Assembly (NCBI GenBank): GCA_036386835.1
Contig: DASVUX010000011.1
Span: forward strand, 434,001 to 498,000
Direction: 5' to 3'
Origin: 2-12-FULL-35-15 sp036386835
GTDB lineage: Bacteria; Bacteroidota; Bacteroidia; 2-12-FULL-35-15
DNA: 64,000 nucleotides
A program made the position numbers and the translations under genes. Shown here one piece after another: positions 35,101 through 43,689 of this stretch; within the stretch, counting starts at the first letter, position 1, and the number at the start of each line of letters is the position of its first letter. Under the pieces are notes generated by a model. The model did no database searches. It saw only the letters and a program-made list of their open reading frames with translations, and was not told the origin of the DNA.

Positions 35101-37455
35101 ATGTGGTTTAAATTTACTGCTCCTGCTTCAGGACGCGTAAGCATTTCTTCTACAGGATTCGATACACAGCTTGCGATATGGGCTGCATCAACTTGCGGTG
35201 CACTTACAACAGGTGCTGGAACTCTTGTTGCAGCGAATGACGATCTTAACGGAACAGTATTTACTTCTTTCGTTAGTGCCGCGAACTGCCTGACTCCCGG
35301 AGCAACATATTTTGTTCAGGTTGACGGGTGGAACGGTTCGACAGGAAATGCTACTGTAACCTTGACGGACCTTGGGGCTGCCAATGCATCTTTCACGGGG
35401 CTCAATACTTCATATTGTGCCGGATCGGCTGCTGTAACGTTAACTCCTGCAACTGCTGGCGGAACATTCAGCGGAACAGGTGTTACAGGATCTTCTTTTA
35501 ACCCTGCAACTGCAGGAGTTGGAACTCATACAATTAAGTACAAGCTTACCGCGTGTGATTCAACTATGCAGACAGTAACGGTTAATGCTTTACCATCTGT
35601 ATCAGGTATGTCAGACGATATGGATAACATAGTTTGTGCAGGTACAATGGTAACATTAACCGGCAGCGGTGCAGATTCATACACATGGGCGGGTGCAACA
35701 ACCGTAACAGATGGTGTTGCGTTCACACCTTCAGCAACAGGTACCTATACAGTAACAGGTACTGCAACAGCAACAGGTTGTATGAATACAGCAACAGTTA
35801 CGGTAACTGTAAATGCCTTACCGGCAGTGGCAGGAATATCAGACGATATGGATAACATGGTTTGCGCAGGTACAATGGTAACATTAACCGGAACAGGTGC
35901 AGACTCATATACATGGGCGGGTGCAACAACAGTAACGGATGGCGTTGCATTCACGCCTTCGGCAACTGATACCTATACAGTAACAGGTACCACAACAGCA
36001 ACAGGCTGTGTGAACACGGCAACGGTTACCGTAACTGTTGAATCAATACCAGCAGTAACAGGAGTGTCAGATGATATGGACAACATAGTTTGCGCAGGCA
36101 CAATGGTAACATTAACCGGCAGCGGTGCAAATACATATACATGGTCTGGTGCAACAGCAGTAACAAACGGAGTGGCATTCACACCTTCAGCAACTGATAC
36201 TTATACAGTAACAGGTACAACTGCCGGCGGATGCTCAGGCACTGCTACAGTAACGGTTACAGTGAATGCTTTACCATCTGTAGCCGGTATGTCAGACGAT
36301 ATGGATAACATAGTTTGCGCAGGTACAATGGTAACATTAACCGGCAGCGGAGCAGATTCATATACATGGGCGGGTACAACAACCGTAACAGATGGCGTTG
36401 CGTTCACACCTTCGGCAACTGATACCTATACAGTAACAGGTACCACAACAGCAACAGGTTGTATGAATACAGCAACAGTTACGGTAACTGTAAATGCATT
36501 ACCGGCCGTGGCCGGAATGTCAGACGATATGGATAACATGGTTTGCGCGGGCACAATGGTAACATTAACCGGCAGCGGAGCAGATTCATATACATGGGCG
36601 GGTACAACAACCGTAACAGATGGCGTTGCGTTCACGCCTTCGGCAACTGATACCTATACAGTAACAGGCACCACAACAGCAACAGGCTGTATGAACACGG
36701 CAACGGTTACAGTAACTGTTGAATCGACACCAGCAGTAACAGGAATGTCAGATGATATGGATAACATGGTTTGCGCAGGCACAATGGTAACATTAACCGG
36801 CAGCGGTGCAAATACATATACATGGTCTGGTGCAACAGCAGTAACAAACGGAGTGGCATTCACACCTTCAGCAACTGATACTTATACAGTAACAGGTACA
36901 ACTGCCGGTGGATGCTCTGGCACGGCTACAGTAACGGTAACAGTGAACAGCTTACCTTCATCAACTATAGCTCCATTCACAGTTCCTGTATGCGATAACG
37001 GAGGACCAATATCACTGAATGGTGGTTCACCGGCCGGAGGAGTTTATATTGGAATAGGGGTTAGCGGATCAACATTCGATCCTACAGGGTTAAGCGGACT
37101 GAATCAGATCGGGTACACAGTAACAGATGCAAATGGTTGTTCAGCTTATGATTCAACATACATTACTGTAGATGTTTGTAGCGGAATCACTGCTGATAAC
37201 TCATCCGAAGGATTTAATGTATATCCTAATCCTGCAAACGGAATTATAAATATCACCGTTAGTTCAACTAGCAATGACCAGGTTAGAATCAGTATTGTTG
37301 ATCTCCAGGGTAAAGAAGTTTACAACGAGACTTATAATAACATCTCCGGTAAATATTCTAAACAGGTAAATATTGAGAACCTTGCAAAAGGAATTTACTA
37401 CATAAAGATGAACACGGATAAAGAATCCAGGATTGAAAAGTTAATCGTTCATTAA
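32140..37455 (+). CDS. Giant T9SS surface protein with six tandem 75-76-residue repeats
   Basis: This 1771-residue protein is likely a surface adhesin or matrix protein. It has a signal peptide ending GFAQ and an N-terminal beta-rich region. An Ig-like segment (FTLSVTGATTG..YQWQSS) follows, then a GEVED domain (about 690-838, FADWNQDGDF) and a fibronectin-III-like domain (about 844-937). A pre-peptidase-like domain precedes six near-identical repeats (1150-1603), each starting at a V.G.SDDMDN core. The T9SS sorting domain begins VYPNPANG near 1694. No catalytic site was seen. An in-frame ATG at 32029 is rejected because the promoter at 32069-32099 lies within that extension. Confidence 0.85.
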   Translation: MRKTYNLKTRIAAAVACFALGFTGFAQTTLISPTGDGGFENGGTFAANNWSVSNSANNPWVIGVSGAVAPVTGNSAFISNDGGVTNAYTQGNNATNYFWRDITVPAGETKIILSYNWRSQGEASYDIIQVFVAPTSITPVAVAAHPGIGTTNVPPGIAGATNVGFNEMGGAATVNTSTILLPASLAGTTFRLIFSWKNETGGAQPPATIDNISLVSQVPGNFISVLSGNWSTASTWNAGAVPTPVDNVTISSGNVVTLNTAGPAANNVIINGTLTFGTTPTSFTASGDLFVSSTGILEVFNGTTGKNLTVSGNLTNNGVIDLSKGTSGTTSVLTLNGSTVQTVSGTGTFATNVIRNLTFNNTATAIPNIHWFFNNISIAANLTFTSGKVNLSTNKMTLGTGTASGTGAAAVGALTAPVGQGFMPGGTFSRWYTTASTGTSITAGTDPTNATSRYPFLNSAAQNRAMYITRAASGTAGGQLSVKYNDGTGMSAVAFTDGTYNIDKIYNGNWVVSTEGTGITSASYGAYLIGQGAYTAANGNTRIVSSTGPVSGTNQLGTTTPAGYRTGISLSDLTNPAGLFLGISNADFVFPCSGTPAAGTVSSTANPACPGVNFTLSVTGATTGVTGLTYQWQSSTDGTSFTNIGGATSATYVANQMSAMYYQLIVTCTSGGAADTTPSLMIPMNIPTNCYCVPTFTDGIEPITSVVLGSINNVTSATIGGTPALENFTAMSTSMGQGTVSVITVKGNTGGNWSDSVVVFADWNQDGDFIDSGEKFRIGVLTNTTGVDAISVTGNITVPGTATLGNTRLRVMKQYGTAVVNPCRTGTGYGQAEDYTVTVTLPPPCVAPSSLTATSITTTTASLGWNCTSCTGTFALEYGPTGFTAGTGTIINPAVSPVAVSGLTANTAYQFYVVQDCGGGSFSTAAGPFTFSTKKPGDDICDTITLTTGANGPFSNVGNTVQTGEAVPPVTTYTSQNGWGNNTLENTMWFKFTAPASGRVSISSTGFDTQLAIWAASTCGALTTGAGTLVAANDDLNGTVFTSFVSAANCLTPGATYFVQVDGWNGSTGNATVTLTDLGAANASFTGLNTSYCAGSAAVTLTPATAGGTFSGTGVTGSSFNPATAGVGTHTIKYKLTACDSTMQTVTVNALPSVSGMSDDMDNIVCAGTMVTLTGSGADSYTWAGATTVTDGVAFTPSATGTYTVTGTATATGCMNTATVTVTVNALPAVAGISDDMDNMVCAGTMVTLTGTGADSYTWAGATTVTDGVAFTPSATDTYTVTGTTTATGCVNTATVTVTVESIPAVTGVSDDMDNIVCAGTMVTLTGSGANTYTWSGATAVTNGVAFTPSATDTYTVTGTTAGGCSGTATVTVTVNALPSVAGMSDDMDNIVCAGTMVTLTGSGADSYTWAGTTTVTDGVAFTPSATDTYTVTGTTTATGCMNTATVTVTVNALPAVAGMSDDMDNMVCAGTMVTLTGSGADSYTWAGTTTVTDGVAFTPSATDTYTVTGTTTATGCMNTATVTVTVESTPAVTGMSDDMDNMVCAGTMVTLTGSGANTYTWSGATAVTNGVAFTPSATDTYTVTGTTAGGCSGTATVTVTVNSLPSSTIAPFTVPVCDNGGPISLNGGSPAGGVYIGIGVSGSTFDPTGLSGLNQIGYTVTDANGCSAYDSTYITVDVCSGITADNSSEGFNVYPNPANGIINITVSSTSNDQVRISIVDLQGKEVYNETYNNISGKYSKQVNIENLAKGIYYIKMNTDKESRIEKLIVH
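35587..36948 (+). repeat. Higher-order tandem repeat: two copies of a 681-base, three-unit block
   Basis: Six in-frame units start at 35587, 35815, 36043, 36268, 36496 and 36724, with lengths 228, 228, 225, 228, 228 and 225 bases. Units 1-3 (35587-36267) and 4-6 (36268-36948) correspond one to one: the third of each block has the distinctive NTYTWSGATAVTNG and TTAGGCSG. The pattern shows a recent duplication of a whole three-repeat block. Confidence 0.9.
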
Positions 37456-37470
37456 AAAAAACAAATCAAG

Positions 37471-37505
37471 CTGAAAGCCTCGCAAACGCGAGGCTTTCGG
37501 TTTTA
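37471..37505 (+). terminator. Intrinsic terminator after the first giant T9SS gene
   Basis: The stem 37473-37483 with 37488-37498 is an 11-bp perfect GC-rich hairpin with loop AAAC, extended by two more pairs, one of them a wobble. TTTT follows at 37501-37504. It lies 16 bases after the stop at 37455. Confidence 0.85.
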
Positions 37506-37517
37506 TAAGATATTCCG

Positions 37518-37539
37518 GTTGAGGAAAATAATCCTCAAC
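37518..37539 (+). other. Short hairpin in the leader of the second giant T9SS gene
   Basis: GTTGAGG (37518-37524) pairs with CCTCAAC (37533-37539) around an 8-base A/T loop, 17 bases before the ATG. It could affect translation or be a second terminator element. There is no T-run of note. Confidence 0.4.
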
Positions 37540-37556
37540 TTTTAACCCAGATAACC

Positions 37557-40500
37557 ATGAAACACTTCTCCTATTTCAAAACAGGGATTTTTCTCCTTTT
37601 GGTTTGTTGCGCACCGGCCCTAAAGTTAAATGCTCAGGTAAGCGCGTATACATTTAGCTCCTCAGCTGGAACTTACACTCCTATAACGGGTGGAACGGTA
37701 ATAACCTCGGGAACTTCCGATGACAATACATTCGGTGCATTGAACATAGGTTTTCCATTTACATATAACAATATTGTATACAACCAATTCGGATTGAATG
37801 TAAACGGCTGGATCAGTATGGGGCCTGGGGTTCCGACAAGCAGTTATACTCCTATAAGCGGAGGAACAACCAACAACATTATTTCGGGACTCGGCCGGGA
37901 TCTTCAGCTTGGGTTTAATTCCATCGGAGACAGGGTACTTGGAAGCAACACGATTACCAATGTAACGGGCACTGACGGATTTATGCCCGGAGATGTTATT
38001 ACCGCTACAGGATTTCCTGCAGGCACCACAATAGTATCTGTTGGTGCGAATGCACTGACTGTTTCCAATAATGCCACTTCGAACGGAACAGGGGTATCAC
38101 TCACTGTTAACGGGGAAATAAGGTATGAAACGATCGGGACTGCACCAAACAGGGTGACTGTGATCCAATGGACCAGGGCGCGGAGGTTTGGAACTGCGGC
38201 TACAACAGGAAGAAATACATTCTATAATTTCCAGATCCGTCTTTATGAAACAACGAATGTTGTAGAAGTTGTATACGGTACTTTTGTTACCAACCCAACC
38301 TCCAGCACTTATGAGATAGGATTGAGAGGGGCTACAAATACTGATTTCAATAATCGTTCAACAACTACTGATTGGGCGGCAACAACAGCAGGCGCAACCA
38401 ACAATGCAACGCTTACCATGACAACCGCTGTTTTTCCTGCTCCAGGACAAACCTATACCTGGACTCCGCCTTTGATTTGTTCAGGGTCGCCTGTTGCCGG
38501 CAGTACAGCATCTTCCGCTAATCCGGCCTGCAGTGGTGTTTCATTTACATTAAGCCTTTCCGGCACTACTGTGGCTTCCGGCTTAAATTATCAATGGCAG
38601 TCATCATCTGACGGTATGTCTTACTCAAACATTGCCGGAGCAACAGGGATGACTTACAATGCCACTCAAACGGCCACAACCTATTACCAGGTAATTGTTA
38701 CATGTACAGGCTCTGGTTTGAGTTCTGCTTCAACTCCTGTTCATGTCACAATGAATTCCTTTTATTCGTGTTATTGTGCGGCAGTAAATTCAGGATCAGC
38801 TTGTATCACCAATGTCACTATCAATAATCTGAACAACAGCACGCCCGGCTGCGCTGTTAATAATTACAGTCAGCAGTCAGCCACTACAAATCTTTTCCTT
38901 GGTGCATCTTATACTTTTTCAATTACTACTGATGCAACCTCTATTACTTCCGTGTGGTTCGATTGGAATCAGAATGGTGTATTTGAGGCAAGTGAATGGT
39001 ATCAGCCAAACACAACGGGGACTACAGGTTCTGTAAATGTAACCGTTCCGATGACCGCTATCACCGGGCTTACTGGAATGCGGGTCAGATCACGCAGTTC
39101 GGGAAATGCTAACGGGGCAAATGATGCGTGTACAAATATGGGTTCAGGTGAAACCGAAGACTATATTATAAATGTAGTGGCTTTGCCTCCGAACCCGCCA
39201 GCGCCAGTGCAGGATCCTGCTCTGCCAACGTGCAGTGCCGGCACAGATCTAAGTGTTCCGGGAAGTCCTGCGGCCGGTGATGCATGGTACTGGCAAACCA
39301 CGGCAACAGGTACAAGCTTGACAAATCCCGTTTCAGGCCCATACACCGTATTCCTTAATGGAACATATTATGTCAGGACTTTTAACTCAACAAATAATGT
39401 CTGGTCTTCCGGGGCCAGCTCAGTCGTTGTTGGCAATATTCCTGTAGCTCCTGCTCCTCCGGCACCAGTAGCAGCGGCAAGCCCTGCCTGTATGAATACT
39501 ACAATATCAGTAGCTGCTCCGCCTGCCGGAACCGCGTATTTCTGGCAGGGGACAAACAACAATGGAGCAAGCAACGCTCAGCCGGCAATGGTGCCTTTCC
39601 CTGTTTCGTCCTCAGGAACTTATTATGTAGCGGCTTATGATTCTGCTACTTCCTGCTGGTCAAATACAAGCAGCCTCCCTGTTGTGATCAATACTTTTAT
39701 TCCTTCACCTCCTGCTGTAGCTGTTGACAGCATTATAATGTGCCAGGGCGGGCCTTCTGCAGTATTTACTGCAACAACGCCTTCTTCTGACAGTGTGATC
39801 GTAAGCTTCGGTTTAAACCTGCAGTCACCCGGTACCCCGGTAACCTTTACTGTTACAGTGCCTTCAATCCCTGCCGGTGCAACAATCACCAACACGCAAT
39901 TGCAAATTGACAGCGCGTTCGCAAGAACTCCTTCCTATAGAAGCGAGATCAGGGTTGCATTATCCGGTGCAACAACTCTGGCAGCTACTCAGATATCTGC
40001 TTTAACTTCTGCAGGACTTATTGCACCTGATCCAGTGGTCACTGTTCCTAATCTTCCACTTGCAGGAGGAAACGTTACTTTGACTTTAACAGAAACACTT
40101 AACGATGGAGGTACAACTGTTGATGCAACTTTTGGTGAAGTCAGGCTGATCATTCGGTATACGATCCCTTCTTCCACGGTCAGTTGGTGGGACGCTTCTT
40201 CCGGCGGTGTACAGCAGGGAACAGGAAGCCCTTTCCAGGCTGTTGGAACGTCACTTCTGCCAAATACAAATTTGCCGGGAACATATACCTTCTATGCAGA
40301 AGCGAATTCAGGCAGCTGTTCAAGCACGAGAGTACCTGTAAGTGTTATAATTAATCCTTTACCAATCCTAGTGTTAAATGATACAACAATATGTTCCGGT
40401 GATCCTTATATACTAAACGCAGGAAACGGAGGATCAACATATCTCTGGAATACAGGTGACGTCACTCAGACTATATCAGCCACTATCGGAGGATTATATT

Positions 40501-42326
40501 ATGTTGATATAACAACTGCTCAGGGTTGTACAATTAGAGACAGCATAAATCTTATCATTAATGATCCGCCTTTGGTTGACCTGGGTGCAGATGCTGCTTT
40601 CTGTGAAGGTGATTCCATTATGCTTGATGCGGCAAACACCGGTTTCAGCTTTTTATGGAACGATTCAAGCACGGGACAAACAATCACTGTAGGTGATGCG
40701 GGCAGTTATTATGTAACAGTAACCAATCCGATGACTTCCTGTTATGCTTCAGACACCATCATGGTAACTGTGAATCCGTTGCCGCTAATAGGCTTCGGGT
40801 CCGATACTTCTTTTTGTACCGGTGATTCTGTGATCCTGGATGCAGGTAACCCGGGAGCATCTTACGCATGGAGCAACTCCGCTGTATCGCAAACGATAAC
40901 AGTATCTTCTCCCGGTACGTACTTCGTTTTCGTGACTGACATGGGCACTTCATGTTACAGCGCGGATACGATCACCATTTCGCAAAATGTCCTGCCTGTT
41001 GTATCCCTTGGCCCTGATACGGCCATTTGTAATGGAAGCACACTCACGCTTAATGCGGGTCACCCGGGGTCGATGTACGCCTGGAGTGATTTGTCATCAT
41101 TGCAAACCATTAATGTAAGCATGGCCGGAACATATTCTGTGCTGGTGACAGACTCGAATGGATGTAAAGGCAGTGATTCGATCAATGTTTCTATCAATGC
41201 CCTGCCAATTGTAGATCTTGGCCTGGATACCGTTCAGTGTGCCGGCACAGTATTGCTTGATGCCGGTAATCCGGGGCTGACATATATGTGGAACAATTCA
41301 AGCTCCGCACAAACGATCACAGCAATAACAACAGGTGCTTACTTTGTTGCAGTAACAGATAATAATGCATGTACAGCCGTAGATTCTATTCATGTGACTA
41401 TTAATCCACTGCCTGTGATCGATCTTGGTAATGATACTGTAATGTGCGGGGGCTCATTGGTGCTCGATGCAGGTAATCCGGGCTTCATGCATGTTTGGTA
41501 TAATAATGCAACTACTCAGACCCTGACGGTGTATGCAAGCAATACGATCAGCGTCACAGTCACGGATCCGGTGACAGGCTGCGTGAATATGGACACGATA
41601 AATGTAATCTTCAATCAATATCCTGTTGTTGATTTAGGTGCTGATATCTCACAATGTGCAGGCTCAGTAACTCTTGATGCGGATAATGCAGGTGCATCGT
41701 TTTTGTGGAATTCAATGGCATCAACTCAAACGATCAGTGTGTCAAGCAGCGGTACATATACGGTTGCAGTAACAAGTAACGGATGTACCGCAATGGATAC
41801 AATTTCTGTAACGATACATCCGCTTCCTGTAATGGGTTTCCCTGCAATTGCGGCAATCTGTATCCAGGGTGATCCTGTTAATTTGAGCGCAAGCCCTGCT
41901 GGTGGAATTTTCACCGGGGATTCAGCCGTAGCTGCTGGTGCATTCTCTCCGTTTATTGCGGGAGTTGGGGCGCACGCAGTACTTTATACATATACAGATG
42001 CCAACAACTGTTCAAATTCCATTATGCAGACGATCAATGTTGCTGATTGTACCGGTATAGAAGAGAATGAGAACGAAGCTGGCTTTGAAGTGTTCCCGAA
42101 CCCTTCCAGCGGAATGATCAGTATTTCACTGGTAGATGTCAGCTACAGGGAAATGACCATCAGTGTAACGGATTTGCAGGGAAAAGAAGTTTTCAGAAAT
42201 TCCAGGGAAAATATTTCCGGAAGCCTGTTGATCCCGGTTAACCTGGAAGGTTTTGCAAAGGGATTTTATTATGTGAAGCTGCAGTCTGATGCAGACATCA
42301 AAATTAAAAAGGTAGTTATAAATTAA
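37557..42326 (+). CDS. Giant T9SS surface protein with seven divergent Ig-like repeats
   Basis: This 1589-residue secreted protein has a signal peptide ending KLNAQ. An N-terminal region of about 280 residues is followed by an Ig-like domain and a GEVED domain (VWFDWNQNGVFEASEW to SGETEDYIINV). A Pro/Ala-rich middle comes next, then seven repeats of about 70 residues (935-1422) of the form LP.V.LG.DT..C.G...LDAGNPG...W. The end is a T9SS sorting domain with VFPNPSSG. The last repeats are more diverged than in the preceding giant gene. A structural or adhesive role on the cell surface is inferred. It ends at a 17-bp hairpin. Confidence 0.85.
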   Translation: MKHFSYFKTGIFLLLVCCAPALKLNAQVSAYTFSSSAGTYTPITGGTVITSGTSDDNTFGALNIGFPFTYNNIVYNQFGLNVNGWISMGPGVPTSSYTPISGGTTNNIISGLGRDLQLGFNSIGDRVLGSNTITNVTGTDGFMPGDVITATGFPAGTTIVSVGANALTVSNNATSNGTGVSLTVNGEIRYETIGTAPNRVTVIQWTRARRFGTAATTGRNTFYNFQIRLYETTNVVEVVYGTFVTNPTSSTYEIGLRGATNTDFNNRSTTTDWAATTAGATNNATLTMTTAVFPAPGQTYTWTPPLICSGSPVAGSTASSANPACSGVSFTLSLSGTTVASGLNYQWQSSSDGMSYSNIAGATGMTYNATQTATTYYQVIVTCTGSGLSSASTPVHVTMNSFYSCYCAAVNSGSACITNVTINNLNNSTPGCAVNNYSQQSATTNLFLGASYTFSITTDATSITSVWFDWNQNGVFEASEWYQPNTTGTTGSVNVTVPMTAITGLTGMRVRSRSSGNANGANDACTNMGSGETEDYIINVVALPPNPPAPVQDPALPTCSAGTDLSVPGSPAAGDAWYWQTTATGTSLTNPVSGPYTVFLNGTYYVRTFNSTNNVWSSGASSVVVGNIPVAPAPPAPVAAASPACMNTTISVAAPPAGTAYFWQGTNNNGASNAQPAMVPFPVSSSGTYYVAAYDSATSCWSNTSSLPVVINTFIPSPPAVAVDSIIMCQGGPSAVFTATTPSSDSVIVSFGLNLQSPGTPVTFTVTVPSIPAGATITNTQLQIDSAFARTPSYRSEIRVALSGATTLAATQISALTSAGLIAPDPVVTVPNLPLAGGNVTLTLTETLNDGGTTVDATFGEVRLIIRYTIPSSTVSWWDASSGGVQQGTGSPFQAVGTSLLPNTNLPGTYTFYAEANSGSCSSTRVPVSVIINPLPILVLNDTTICSGDPYILNAGNGGSTYLWNTGDVTQTISATIGGLYYVDITTAQGCTIRDSINLIINDPPLVDLGADAAFCEGDSIMLDAANTGFSFLWNDSSTGQTITVGDAGSYYVTVTNPMTSCYASDTIMVTVNPLPLIGFGSDTSFCTGDSVILDAGNPGASYAWSNSAVSQTITVSSPGTYFVFVTDMGTSCYSADTITISQNVLPVVSLGPDTAICNGSTLTLNAGHPGSMYAWSDLSSLQTINVSMAGTYSVLVTDSNGCKGSDSINVSINALPIVDLGLDTVQCAGTVLLDAGNPGLTYMWNNSSSAQTITAITTGAYFVAVTDNNACTAVDSIHVTINPLPVIDLGNDTVMCGGSLVLDAGNPGFMHVWYNNATTQTLTVYASNTISVTVTDPVTGCVNMDTINVIFNQYPVVDLGADISQCAGSVTLDADNAGASFLWNSMASTQTISVSSSGTYTVAVTSNGCTAMDTISVTIHPLPVMGFPAIAAICIQGDPVNLSASPAGGIFTGDSAVAAGAFSPFIAGVGAHAVLYTYTDANNCSNSIMQTINVADCTGIEENENEAGFEVFPNPSSGMISISLVDVSYREMTISVTDLQGKEVFRNSRENISGSLLIPVNLEGFAKGFYYVKLQSDADIKIKKVVIN
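40359..41822 (+). repeat. Seven coding repeats of about 210 bases
   Basis: Seven consecutive units of 68-71 codons encode Ig-like modules with a conserved cysteine pair and a central Trp in the form Y-x-W. They are diverged at the DNA level, unlike the near-identical units at 35587-36948, so this array is older. Confidence 0.75.
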
Positions 42327-42333
42327 AACACTT

Positions 42334-42371
42334 AAAACAAAACCCTCTTCAGGCGAAGAGGGTTTTGTTTT
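42334..42371. terminator. Perfect 17-bp bidirectional terminator
   Basis: The arms 42334-42350 and 42355-42371 are perfect complements around the loop AGGC. The A-run on the left and T-run on the right serve both strands. It lies between the convergent giant T9SS gene (stop 42326) and the DUF2480 gene, whose stop codon begins on the last base of the arm. Confidence 0.92.
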
Positions 42372-42880
42372 TACTTTGGCTTTTTATAAAGAGGAACAGT
42401 GGAGCAGGCTTCCCCATACATGATGCTCTTTGCAACCGGCCGGAGTATTGCCGTAAGCTGAACGAATGCAGATTTTGGAACGGGAAGCTTTCCGCATCCT
42501 TTAATGACAATGCGGGCATCCGTATATGTTTCCATATTGATTCCGGAGAGAGTATCATTATAGAGGATCGTCTCCAATGTTTCCAGGTCACCGAAAACAA
42601 CTTTCTTAGCAAAAGGTTCTATGCTTGTTGTTAGGAGCATATACGCCCAGGTAGGCACGATCGCATCTGCGCTACAGGTAATTGCAACATATTTATCCTT
42701 GTACTTTGTCCAGTCCTCATTCTTTATAAACTCGCGGAAATCTTTTTCGCGAAGTATAAGGCCCTGGAACAAGTGATTTTTTATGTCAAACAGCACACGT
42801 TCACCGGGAAGATAAAACTCTTCAAGGTCAATTGTGATCAGGCCGCTTTGAGAAACTTTATTTATGATTTCATTTTCCAT
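42371..42880 (-). CDS. DUF2480-family protein, last gene of the SUF cluster
   Basis: This 169-residue Bacteroidota-specific protein shows the family's LITIDLEEFYLPGERVLFDIKNHLFQGLILREKDFR core, here given only in outline, and CGKLPVPKSAFVQLT near the C-terminus. Its function is unknown. It follows sufS, sufE and a DUF59 gene, an order seen in many Bacteroidota. This suggests a role linked to iron-sulfur cluster assembly. Confidence 0.8.
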   Translation of the reverse strand: MENEIINKVSQSGLITIDLEEFYLPGERVLFDIKNHLFQGLILREKDFREFIKNEDWTKYKDKYVAITCSADAIVPTWAYMLLTTSIEPFAKKVVFGDLETLETILYNDTLSGINMETYTDARIVIKGCGKLPVPKSAFVQLTAILRPVAKSIMYGEACSTVPLYKKPK

Positions 42881-42891
42881 TATTACCGGTA

Positions 42892-43221
42892 TTACATGAA
42901 ACCTAACTCAAGCTGTGCAACTTCACTCATCATATCCTTTTCCCAGGGCGGTTCAAAAGTAAGTTCGATCTTTGCCGAACGGATGCCTTCAATGTCGCGT
43001 AGTTTGGCTTCTATTTCAGGAGGCAGCGTTTCGGCAACCGGACATGATGGAGAAGTAAGTGTCATCTTTACCATCAGGTTGCTTTCCTCGTCAATATTTA
43101 TTTCATAGATAAGCCCTAGTTCCCATACATCAACAGGGATCTCAGGATCATAGCATGTTTTTATAGTATCAATAACACGTTGCGTGAGCTCTGTATTATG
43201 TGTGTTTATTATAGCAGGCAT
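42892..43221 (-). CDS. DUF59/MIP18-family iron-sulfur assembly protein (SufT-like)
   Basis: This 109-residue protein begins a family core at VIDTIKTCYDPEIPVDVWELGLIYEI, with the DPE(I)PV motif. SPSCPVAETLPPEIEAKL follows, with the conserved Cys of the family. Such proteins help mature iron-sulfur proteins. It lies 11 bases upstream of the DUF2480 gene and 24 bases after sufE, clearly one transcription unit. Confidence 0.88.
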   Translation of the reverse strand: MPAIINTHNTELTQRVIDTIKTCYDPEIPVDVWELGLIYEINIDEESNLMVKMTLTSPSCPVAETLPPEIEAKLRDIEGIRSAKIELTFEPPWEKDMMSEVAQLELGFM

Positions 43222-43245
43222 TATTTTCTTTATGTTAATTTCGGG

Positions 43246-43665
43246 TCAGCCCCTTGTTTTATATGCTAATGCATCAAGCTTCATTTGTTTGATCATGCTT
43301 ACCAGGCCATTGCTTCTTGTCGGTGAAAGATGTTGCGTCAGCCCTACTTTCTCAACGAAATCCAGCTTTGCATTTATGATTTCATCAGGTGTATGTCCTG
43401 AAAGAACCCTTACCATTAATGCCACCATTCCTTTCGTTATTATAGCATCGCTATCTGCCGAATAATGGATCTTACCATCTTTAAGTTCTGAATGAAGCCA
43501 TACGCGGCTCTGGCATCCCTTAATGATCTTATCCTCCGTCTTGTGTTCATCGTTTATTAATGGGAGCGATTTTCCAAGATCGATGATGTGCTCATACTTC
43601 TGCATCCAGTCGTCAAAGATCTCAAACTCTTCTATTATTTCCTTTTCAGTTTCTTCTATCGACAT
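43246..43665 (-). CDS. sufE: SufE-family sulfur-acceptor protein
   Basis: SufE takes persulfide sulfur from SufS and passes it to the scaffold. The 139-residue protein carries the acceptor cysteine in KGCQSRVWLH near residue 52, in the family's conserved context. It lies 24 bases after sufS. The scaffold genes sufB, sufC and sufD are not in this window. Confidence 0.93.
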   Translation of the reverse strand: MSIEETEKEIIEEFEIFDDWMQKYEHIIDLGKSLPLINDEHKTEDKIIKGCQSRVWLHSELKDGKIHYSADSDAIITKGMVALMVRVLSGHTPDEIINAKLDFVEKVGLTQHLSPTRSNGLVSMIKQMKLDALAYKTRG

Positions 43666-43689
43666 ACTTATTATGGTTTCTGAAAAGGA

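Noticed and set aside
35526..36863. Six evenly spaced minus-strand open frames of 66-69 codons opposite the T9SS repeats
   Set aside because: They recur with the exact period of the plus-strand coding repeats and have the same antisense composition; they are mirror frames of one repeat unit, not genes.
35587..36948. Possible CRISPR-like array
   Set aside because: Units are 225-228 bases, in frame and without short unique spacers; they are coding repeats.
37557..42326. Enzyme domain in the second giant T9SS gene
   Set aside because: Only beta-sandwich, GEVED and sorting-domain patterns were found; no catalytic residues could be identified.
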